Below are positions 51,867-58,447 of a stretch of DNA of 58,447 nucleotides, piece after piece. The notes beneath the pieces are model-generated. The model ran no database searches. It was not told the DNA's origin and saw only the letters and a list, made by a program, of their open reading frames with translations. The stretch is from NCBI GenBank assembly GCA_026014665.1, contig JAOZHX010000023.1:1-58447 (forward strand), in the 5' to 3' direction. Position numbers and translations under genes: made by a program. The first letter of the stretch is position 1. Each line of letters opens with the position of its first letter. The DNA is from Candidatus Bathyarchaeota archaeon (GTDB taxonomy: Archaea > Thermoproteota > Bathyarchaeia > Bathyarchaeales > Bathycorpusculaceae).

Positions 51867-54059
51867 ATGACTTCCAAGATTGCAGTTGATAAGCCAGGCA
51901 GTTTTGCCTTGCTTAACGGAGATGAGGCAGTTGCACGTGGGGCAGTGGAAGCCACCGTTAAAGTTGCCGCCTCTTACCCTGGCACGCCTGCAACGGAAAT
52001 TTTGGAAGCAATAGCCGAAGTCGCTAAAGAATTAGATATCTATGCCGAGTGGAGTGTTAACGAGATTGTGGCTGTGGAAGTTGCCGCTGGTGCTTCCATG
52101 GCTGGAGTGCGCTCTATGGCTTCTATGAAGCACGTGGGGCTTAACGTTGCCGCTGATGCAGCCATGACCTTAGCCTACACGGGCGTTGAAGGCGGGATGG
52201 TTATTGCCGTCTGTGATGACCCAGCTTTGCACAGTAGCCAAAACGAGCAAGACACACGTTACTTTGCTGTTCACGCAAAACTGCCACTGCTTGACGCTGG
52301 GAACCCTCAAGAAGCACATGACATGGCAAAGGAAGCCTTTGAAATCAGCGAAAAACTGCACCTACCCGTAATTCTTCGTCTCACAACAAGGGTTGCACAT
52401 GGAAAAGCCAAGGTTAAACTCGGTGATTTCCAAAGACTAAAACGCAAACCAGAATTCGACAAAGTTGGCTCGAAATGGGTTATGGTGCCATCAAACGCTA
52501 TTCGCCAGCACCGAGTTTTAGAGGTGAAGATGGCGGAAGCTAAAACGCTTGCTAACCACTCAAAATTCAACTTCATTGAAGACAATGGCAGCGACATCGG
52601 CATCATAGGAAGCGGAGTTGGCTACTACTATGCCCGCTCAGTGCTTGACACAAAAAAGTTCTCTTGGCTAAAACTAGGATTTGTTTACCCCTTCCCTCAA
52701 GAAATTGTGAAACGATTTGCTCTTAAAGTTAAAAAACTCATAGTAATCGAAGAACTAAGACCCTATCTAGAAGAGAACATCCAGCGCTTAGGCTTGCGCG
52801 TAATAGGAAAAGACCAGTTAGGCTTAGAGGAAATCGGCGAGTTAACACCCGACAGCGTACGCAAAGCCTTGGCAAGCCGAAAATTGACAGAGAAGGCAGA
52901 AGAGCCAGAACTTGTGAAGCTGCCGCCCAGACCCCCAGCTCTTTGTCCTGGCTGTCCTCACCGAGCGTTCTATTACGCTTTGAACATGGTTAACCAGCAC
53001 ATTGAATGCGACAATGACAAATGTGTGGGCTGTGATATCTGCGAGTACGTCTGCTCGTTTGAAAAAGAAAAAGTCTTCAACCCACTCAAGTCACGCATTC
53101 GCTCGATTCGGATTGGACAAACCTTTAACACGGCAGTAACCTGCAAGGCATGCATAGACACTCCCTGTATAACTGCTTGCCCCGAAGATGCCTTAGCTGT
53201 GTCAAGCAAAACTGGTGCAATCATTGTTGACGAAGAAAAATGCAAAGGTTGCGATTGGTGTATAGAAGCCTGCAAATATGGTGCCATAACCCTGCATCCG
53301 ACCAGCCACAAAGCAATAGTGTGCGACATGTGCGGAGGCGACCCAAAATGCATTCCGCTATGCCCAGAGAGCGCACTGAGTTTAACTGGTAAATCAGACG
53401 ATAAAATCATCACTGGCGATATCGGCTGTTATACGCTGGGGGTTTTGCCGCCTATCAACTCGGTTCAAACATGCCTTTGCATGGGAGGAGGGATAGGTCA
53501 AGCCGCGGGGATGGTTCATGCTGGTGTGAAAGATAAGGTATTTGCGGTTATCGGAGACTCCACGTTCTTCCACGCAGGCATGCCTGGACTTTTGAACGCT
53601 GTATATAACAAAGCAAACGTTTGTGTTATAATCTTGGACAATAGCGTCGTCGCCATGACTGGACATCAGCCAACGCCGGGTTCAGGAAAAACAGCCATGG
53701 GCACAGACGCAAAAATTGTTCGCCTACAAGACATCGCCAAAGGGGTTGGCATAGAAAAAATCGTAACCGTTGACCCCTACAACATCAAGGGCACCACTCA
53801 AGCCATAAGGGAAATCATGGAATACAACGCGCCATCAGTTATTATTTCTCAAAGAGCCTGCCCGCTTCTTGTCGAAAGAGGCAAACCCAGAGAAGTCACT
53901 GATAAATGCAACGGTTGCGGAGTATGCGTCAAAGCCTTCGGTTGCCCAGCCATCGCACTCTCAAACGAACGAGCCGAAATAGACACCACACTCTGCTACG
54001 GATGCGGCGTATGCCAAACCGTCTGCCCCTTTGAAGCCATAAAGGAGACGGAAAAATGA
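51867..54059 (+). CDS. iorA: Indolepyruvate ferredoxin oxidoreductase alpha, with inserted four-cluster ferredoxin
   Basis: Oxidises aryl pyruvates to aryl-acetyl-CoA with TPP. The N-terminal half has GNPQEAHDMAKEAFE and SYPGTPATEILEAIAE; the TPP half has LCPGCPHRAFYYALN and, much later, GDIGCYTLGVLPP with GDSTFFHAG. Between them, residues about 379-513 (53001-53405) are a domain with CVGCDICEYVC, CKACIDTPCITAC, CKGCDWCIEAC and CDMC...CIPLC: 16 cysteines, four predicted [4Fe-4S] clusters, almost as in the AOR ferredoxins here. The ordinary C-terminal two-cluster ferredoxin (CNGCGVC...CYGCGVC) remains. Total 730 aa instead of about 600. Confidence 0.92.
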   Translation: MTSKIAVDKPGSFALLNGDEAVARGAVEATVKVAASYPGTPATEILEAIAEVAKELDIYAEWSVNEIVAVEVAAGASMAGVRSMASMKHVGLNVAADAAMTLAYTGVEGGMVIAVCDDPALHSSQNEQDTRYFAVHAKLPLLDAGNPQEAHDMAKEAFEISEKLHLPVILRLTTRVAHGKAKVKLGDFQRLKRKPEFDKVGSKWVMVPSNAIRQHRVLEVKMAEAKTLANHSKFNFIEDNGSDIGIIGSGVGYYYARSVLDTKKFSWLKLGFVYPFPQEIVKRFALKVKKLIVIEELRPYLEENIQRLGLRVIGKDQLGLEEIGELTPDSVRKALASRKLTEKAEEPELVKLPPRPPALCPGCPHRAFYYALNMVNQHIECDNDKCVGCDICEYVCSFEKEKVFNPLKSRIRSIRIGQTFNTAVTCKACIDTPCITACPEDALAVSSKTGAIIVDEEKCKGCDWCIEACKYGAITLHPTSHKAIVCDMCGGDPKCIPLCPESALSLTGKSDDKIITGDIGCYTLGVLPPINSVQTCLCMGGGIGQAAGMVHAGVKDKVFAVIGDSTFFHAGMPGLLNAVYNKANVCVIILDNSVVAMTGHQPTPGSGKTAMGTDAKIVRLQDIAKGVGIEKIVTVDPYNIKGTTQAIREIMEYNAPSVIISQRACPLLVERGKPREVTDKCNGCGVCVKAFGCPAIALSNERAEIDTTLCYGCGVCQTVCPFEAIKETEK

Positions 54060-54646
54060 AAAGCCTAGACATAGTTTTTAGCGGTGTAGGCGGACAAGGC
54101 GTTGTGGTTCTAAGCGACATTTACTGTGAAGCAGCAATGCTAGACGGGTTTGATGCGGCAAAAGCTGAAATTCACGGCATGGCACAGCGCGGTGGCTCAA
54201 TCGTAGCATATGCGCGAATCGGCGACAAGGTTCAATCGCCACTCATCGAAACAGGCAAAGCTGATGCAATCGTCGGTTTTGAAATCCTAGAAACCGCAAG
54301 AGCCCTGCCAATGCTAAAGAAAAACGGCACAGTCATCGTTAACATGAAATATATTCCTCCAAGCTGCGCCACAGTTGGCGTTAAACCAAAAAAAACCGAG
54401 GAGTTGCTGGAGATGCTTAGGGCTAAAGCCAAGGTTTACGAAGTAGACGGCATAGGCATCGCGCAACAGTTAGGCAATCTGCTGGTTGTTAACACGGTTC
54501 TTTTAGGAGCGCTTTCGGCTCTTCCGCAAATTCCCGTAAAGGCGGATTCTTTCAAGCAAGCCATAGCTGGCAGGCTTAAGGAAAAATACATCAATTTGAA
54601 CCTCAAAGCCTTCCAACTAGGCAGAGAAAGCGTGTTAAAGAGTTAA
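54056..54646 (+). CDS. iorB: Indolepyruvate ferredoxin oxidoreductase beta
   Basis: The gamma-domain fold of 2-oxoacid oxidoreductases: VFSGVGGQGVVVLSDIYCEAA, HGMAQRGGSIVAYARIG, ADAIVGFEILETARAL. 196 aa, complete. ATGA overlap with iorA. Forms the heterodimer with IorA. Confidence 0.93.
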   Translation: MKSLDIVFSGVGGQGVVVLSDIYCEAAMLDGFDAAKAEIHGMAQRGGSIVAYARIGDKVQSPLIETGKADAIVGFEILETARALPMLKKNGTVIVNMKYIPPSCATVGVKPKKTEELLEMLRAKAKVYEVDGIGIAQQLGNLLVVNTVLLGALSALPQIPVKADSFKQAIAGRLKEKYINLNLKAFQLGRESVLKS

Positions 54647-54698
54647 TTTTATTAACACACCGCTTCGATAATGAGAGAATAAAAAAAGAGGATTTAAT

Positions 54699-56069
54699 TT
54701 GCAAAAGAAAATAGTAGCCATAATCGTAGCTATAATTATAATCGTTGCAACAGTCGCAGCTTTGCAGTTAGCACCACAAGCACCATCACCCGAAGCGAGA
54801 AACATAAAGATAGGGCTGGTTGCACCTTTAAGTACATCTATCGGGCAGGACATGGCTCGAGCGGCTCAAATGGCAGTTGACGAAATTAACAACGCAGGTG
54901 GCGTCTACGTAAAGGAGTGGAATACCAAAGTTAACATAACAATAATCAACGCTGACACTATCGATGATTCGCCTGCAAACGCCAAACCACCAGTTGTGCG
55001 CGCAGTAGAGACAGACCAAGTTGACATGCTCATCGGCGGATACGCAAGTGCAGGCACACTAGCCAACGAAGTAGTAGCCATCGAAGCAAAAGTGCCCTTC
55101 ATAATCACAGGTGCCTCAAACCAGCTTGTGACACGAAGAGGACCACAAGGTAACTATGGAGGCTTGCCCGAAGATGATAGCCGAAGAATCACAGATGCTG
55201 AAGGCATGAGCTACATGTTCCACTATTGCACAACAACCTACCACTATAGCAAAACAGTCGTAGACTTCTTCGCTGAAATCATGAAACCCATGGTTGCACC
55301 AAACCGTGACTTCAGACTCGCAATATTCTGGCGCAATGATCCATTCGGTCAAGGCGTTCAACAAGCCACCAAATACTGGATAGAGCAAGAAGACCTACCC
55401 ATTGAAATTGTAGCTGACAGAAACTATGACCCCGCCACGCTCAATTATCAAACCGACCTGACAGTGGTTAAGCAAGCAAAACCTGACGCAGTATTTGTCG
55501 TGGACAACCCAGACAAAACACCACTCATTATAAAACAAGGATGGAACGATGTAGGCTTAAAGTCAGTTTACATCGGAGTTGAAAACAACCAAGACCCAGT
55601 ATTCTACAGCCTTTTAGGTCAAACAGGTGACGGCCAACTCTTAGAATCAAAACTAGACCCCTTCATGATACCCTCATACTTGCCAGCAGTAGGAGAATAC
55701 TCACAGAAATACAACGAACTCTACGGTAAAACACCAGGGATGATGGGAGCAGACACTTACGACGCATTCTACATCGCCAAAGATGCAATTGAAAGAGCAG
55801 GAACAGTTGACAAAGGCAAAGTCAGAGATGCCATTGAACAGACCAAGATGAACGTAATGCTCATATTGACAGAAACAGGAAAAATCGAGTTCAGCACAGG
55901 CACAAACTACCACGAGATCGACCCGATAACCTTCATTGAGCAACTATACTGGGACACAACCGCAAATGAACTGAAATCACAAATCGTTTGGCCACAAACA
56001 GCAGGCGGCGCCAACCTAAAGCAAGCAGACTTTAAGCTACCCACAGGTTATCAAGCTGGAAGCCCATAG
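54699..56069 (+). CDS. livK: Branched-chain/aromatic amino-acid ABC transporter substrate-binding protein 2
   Basis: Type I binding protein with anchor helix (IVAIIVAIIIIVATVAALQL), VGLVAPLSTSIGQDMARAAQ, DQVDMLIGGYASAGT and a C-terminus VWPQTAGGANLKQADF. TTG start at 54699 behind GAGGA. Paralogue of the protein at 45621; many segments are identical (GASNQLVTRRGPQGN). Upstream sequence also resembles that of livK1. Confidence 0.88.
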   Translation: MQKKIVAIIVAIIIIVATVAALQLAPQAPSPEARNIKIGLVAPLSTSIGQDMARAAQMAVDEINNAGGVYVKEWNTKVNITIINADTIDDSPANAKPPVVRAVETDQVDMLIGGYASAGTLANEVVAIEAKVPFIITGASNQLVTRRGPQGNYGGLPEDDSRRITDAEGMSYMFHYCTTTYHYSKTVVDFFAEIMKPMVAPNRDFRLAIFWRNDPFGQGVQQATKYWIEQEDLPIEIVADRNYDPATLNYQTDLTVVKQAKPDAVFVVDNPDKTPLIIKQGWNDVGLKSVYIGVENNQDPVFYSLLGQTGDGQLLESKLDPFMIPSYLPAVGEYSQKYNELYGKTPGMMGADTYDAFYIAKDAIERAGTVDKGKVRDAIEQTKMNVMLILTETGKIEFSTGTNYHEIDPITFIEQLYWDTTANELKSQIVWPQTAGGANLKQADFKLPTGYQAGSP

Positions 56070-56117
56070 CTTTCGTTCAACCCTTTTCTTTATTTATTTT
56101 TTCTCCATTCTCGCATG

Positions 56118-56127
56118 TTTTAAATAG
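56118..56127 (+). promoter_or_regulatory. TATA-like element upstream of livH
   Basis: TTTTAAATAG 59-68 bases before the livH start, in a 116-base gap after livK. Confidence 0.4.
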
Positions 56128-56185
56128 TTAAGCTGAGAAAATAGGTGAGAACAACTGCTTACTGAAGAGAGGAACAAGGTTTACC

Positions 56186-57064
56186 ATGGATATAACGGCG
56201 CCAGCAATAATGCTCACATTAATATGGGGAATCGCTATCGGTTGCATATACATGCTCCTTGCAACGGGTCTGAACATAATTTTTGGTGTAATGAAGCTTG
56301 TCAACTTTGCGCATGGGCAATTGCTGGTGGTCGGTGCCTACTTGACATGGACCTTTTCGGTTTCTGCTGGTTTGAACGCTTACGTTGCAATCCTTGTTTC
56401 CATGGTAGTGGTTGCATTGCTTGGAATAGCTGTTGAAAGATTAACTTTTAGAAGGGTCTTAGGAGGCGATAAACTAAACGAGATTTTTGTAAGTTTAGGG
56501 TTAATCTACATCTTTGAGAACGCTACCATGCTTATCTGGGGAACCAGTTCGCTACAAATCACTAGCCCCTTCAGTGGAATGAGCTTAAACCTTTCAAGCA
56601 TATCCATAACATACGACCGCATAATTGCTGTATTCGTTGTGATTGCAGCGCTGGCAGCCTTTGGCTTGTTGATAAAGAAGACAAAAATCGGTCTTGCCAT
56701 GCGCGCAACCAGTCAAATAAACAATACAGCCATGCTCATGGGAATAAACGTTGAAAAAATCTACATGATAACTTTCGCTATAGGTGCAGCCTTAGCAGCT
56801 GTTGCAGGCGGGCTTTACGGGATAATTTTCTCTTTTAATTACCAAGTCGGAGCCATGCCAACAATCATAGCTTTTGCGATTATCATTATGGGAGGCTTAG
56901 GAAGCATAAAAGGAGCAATCGTCGGCGGCTTGTTATACGGAATCACTGAGCAGTTAGCTACCTATTTTCTCAACGGTCTTTGGGGCAGTGCCGTTGCTTT
57001 TGCCCTGCTAATAGTTGTACTCATAATTAGGCCTCGAGGAATATTTGGGGAAAAAGGTGAATAA
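56186..57064 (+). CDS. livH: Amino-acid ABC transporter permease LivH
   Basis: About eight membrane helices over 292 aa, with family motifs GLNIIFGVMKLVNFAHG, AMRATSQINNTAMLMGINVEKIY and a GGLGSIKGAIVGGLLYG loop that contacts the ATPase. It starts at ATG 56186. LivM follows after one base. Confidence 0.92.
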   Translation: MDITAPAIMLTLIWGIAIGCIYMLLATGLNIIFGVMKLVNFAHGQLLVVGAYLTWTFSVSAGLNAYVAILVSMVVVALLGIAVERLTFRRVLGGDKLNEIFVSLGLIYIFENATMLIWGTSSLQITSPFSGMSLNLSSISITYDRIIAVFVVIAALAAFGLLIKKTKIGLAMRATSQINNTAMLMGINVEKIYMITFAIGAALAAVAGGLYGIIFSFNYQVGAMPTIIAFAIIIMGGLGSIKGAIVGGLLYGITEQLATYFLNGLWGSAVAFALLIVVLIIRPRGIFGEKGE

Positions 57065-57065
57065 C

Positions 57066-58247
57066 ATGGATATCAAAAAGACGCTCACCTCACTTTTGCG
57101 CAAGAGGCCTTTCCAGTTCTTACTCGTTGGCTTTGTCATCTTGGTTCTTTTGCCCGTATTAATTACGGACAACTTTTTCCTCTATGTACTCACTTTGATT
57201 TGCATTTCTGCAATTTATGCGGCAAGCTGGAATTTTCTTGCAAACTCAGGACAAGGCTCTTTGGGTCACGCTGCTTTCTTGGGACTCGGCGGTTTTGCTT
57301 CAGCACTTCTGGGAAACTCCATCGCTACAGCATTGATTCGCTTGCTGGGCACAACGGGAATGCCAATTGGAGCACTATCAGTAACCATACAGATTCTGGT
57401 GCTTCTAGTGGGCGGTTTATTGTCCGCAGGAATTGGACTATTAATCGGGTTGGCATGCGTCAGGTTAAAGGCATGGTACTTAGCAATGGTGACCTTTGGC
57501 TTCTCCGTTATAGCCCACACGCTTTCCAGCCAATTTGATGCTATTACTAACGGAGTAAACGGGTTTGCACCAACAACACTGGTGCCAAGAGGTTTTCCAT
57601 TCTATATTTTGGTGATAAGTTTCATGTTTTCGTCAATTTCTATTATGTATTTGATTATGAAGTCTCGCATGGGGCTGGCTTTCAGAGCCATACATGGAAA
57701 CGAAGCAGAAGCAAAAATGATTGGAATCAACACGGCAAAGTACAAGCTCATAGCATTTGTCATCAGCACCTTCTTTGCTGGCATAGCAGGCGGCTTAAAC
57801 GTGTACTTCTTGAGGTTCGTGGATAACTCAATTTTTGCTCCTGCAAACTCATTTTTACCGTTAATCATGAGTGTCATCGGCGGATTAGGAACCGTTGCTG
57901 GACCGATCATTGGCTCAATCTTTTGGGTTTCCATCCAGCAAATCCTAGCATTACCCAGTGTAGTTAACTCGCTACAGGCGTCTGTTGGCCAATATTTCCC
58001 AGGCATAAGCAACGTAGGACCACCCATAAGCCTCATCGCCATAGGTGTAATCTTGGTTATAATTGTTATTTTTGAGCCAAAAGGCCTAGTTTCACTGTTC
58101 CGAAAAATCTACAAGCGACTAGGCGTAGAGACACATGAAAAAGCAGAGGAAAAAAAGAAACGGAAAAACTCGGTTTCATTGTTCAGAAACTTTTACAAAC
58201 AGCTCCTCGGAGCTAAAGCTACAGAAAAAGGAGAAATAAAGAAATGA
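57066..58247 (+). CDS. livM: Amino-acid ABC transporter permease LivM
   Basis: 393 aa with about nine helices. ANSGQGSLGHAAFLGLGG and AFRAIHGNEAEAKMIGINTAKYKL are the usual LivM motifs; GGLGTVAGPIIGSIF is the coupling loop. ATG 57066 is fixed by GGTGA. The C-terminus is extended by a basic repeat (SLFRKIYKRLG ... SLFRNFYKQLLG), probably cytosolic. Confidence 0.92.
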   Translation: MDIKKTLTSLLRKRPFQFLLVGFVILVLLPVLITDNFFLYVLTLICISAIYAASWNFLANSGQGSLGHAAFLGLGGFASALLGNSIATALIRLLGTTGMPIGALSVTIQILVLLVGGLLSAGIGLLIGLACVRLKAWYLAMVTFGFSVIAHTLSSQFDAITNGVNGFAPTTLVPRGFPFYILVISFMFSSISIMYLIMKSRMGLAFRAIHGNEAEAKMIGINTAKYKLIAFVISTFFAGIAGGLNVYFLRFVDNSIFAPANSFLPLIMSVIGGLGTVAGPIIGSIFWVSIQQILALPSVVNSLQASVGQYFPGISNVGPPISLIAIGVILVIIVIFEPKGLVSLFRKIYKRLGVETHEKAEEKKKRKNSVSLFRNFYKQLLGAKATEKGEIKK

Positions 58248-58447
58248 AGGGCACAGACCACTTTGCAGAAGCTTTGGGAATTAAACTTCTTGAAGTAAAA
58301 GATGGGTACGCAAAAGTTTCTATGAAAGTTGAGAAACTGCACACAAACGCTTTGGGCTTCACGCATGGCGGCGCAATCTTTTCGCTAGCAGACTACGCTT
58401 TCGCTCAAGCATGCAATTTCGGAGACAACGTTGCAGTGGCTGTGGAA
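58244..58447 (+). CDS. paaI: PaaI-like thioesterase, 5' part
   Basis: Starts at ATG 58244, overlapping livM (ATGA), with GGAG 14 bases earlier; runs off the window. The hotdog motif LHTNALGFTHGGAIFSLADYAFA is the PaaI signature (H-G-G-x-I-F-x-L-A-D). Hydrolyses aryl-acetyl-CoA or hydroxyaryl-acetyl-CoA, a counterpart to PaaK. Confidence 0.88.
   Translation, partial: MKGTDHFAEALGIKLLEVKDGYAKVSMKVEKLHTNALGFTHGGAIFSLADYAFAQACNFGDNVAVAVE

Noticed and set aside
1..58447. CRISPR array or insertion sequence
   Set aside because: No regularly spaced repeats, cas genes, transposase or integrase was found on either strand.

Overview
The window is archaeal and most resembles a member of Candidatus Bathyarchaeia, or a close TACK-group relative. 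The evidence is an archaeal RNA polymerase operon with an unsplit rpoA and an unsplit rpoB, L30e and archaeal NusA behind it, a tRNA-Leu with an intron at position 37/38, GGTGA-type ribosome binding sites with many TTG/GTG starts, TATA boxes, two tungsten-type aldehyde:ferredoxin oxidoreductases, and many secreted beta-propeller or Ig-like proteins with a C-terminal membrane anchor. The species cannot be fixed from sequence alone.

Layout. 1-376: 5' end of a secreted GH5-like hydrolase. 562-8265: a four-gene locus with an anchored extracytoplasmic protein, a large tubulin/FtsZ-superfamily GTPase, a degenerate tubulin-like protein and a polytopic membrane/coiled-coil protein. 8266-16000: stress and housekeeping genes (phosphoribosyltransferase, alpha/beta hydrolase, desulforedoxin-like protein, pyrophosphatase, NucS, methyltransferase, membrane-bound winged-helix regulator) with a DUF2267 remnant. 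16227-19596: a compact operon of a short Smc5-like ATPase, a kleisin-like and a winged-helix 'kite'-like protein. 19853-21328: PQQ-type propeller. 21548-29537: rpoB-rpoA-rpl30e-nusA. 30293-32971: large surface propeller protein. 33025-36203: orphan DNA methylase, intron-containing tRNA-Leu, a toxin-antitoxin pair enclosed between the tRNA and a copy of its 3' half, an Imm5-like protein and a truncated PepF. 36238-42327: two AOR-polyferredoxin operons around a MoaD-like and a PAS protein. 42532-45190: prolidase and three surface-protein reading frames, two of them one gene split by an amber codon. 45621-58447: Liv-type ABC transporter genes, an ACT-domain protein, VapBC, phenylacetate-CoA ligase, IorAB and a PaaI thioesterase.

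How the genes fit together. The right-hand third reads as a peptide or aromatic amino-acid fermentation module. The Liv transporter would import amino acids, IorAB would oxidise aryl pyruvates to aryl-acetyl-CoA with ferredoxin reduction, PaaK and PaaI would interconvert CoA ester and acid, and the AORs would link aldehydes and acids using a W-cofactor, to which the MoaD-like protein may contribute. A key observation is that IorA carries, inside its catalytic chain, a four-cluster ferredoxin domain closely resembling the separate ferredoxin subunits of the two AORs.

Most novel candidates are the tubulin-family membrane locus, the hinge-less Smc5-like/kleisin/kite operon, and the AOR-type ferredoxin inserted in IorA. 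Decay is frequent: fragments of DUF2267, VapC, ADP-forming acyl-CoA synthetase and PepF genes, and a tRNA half.
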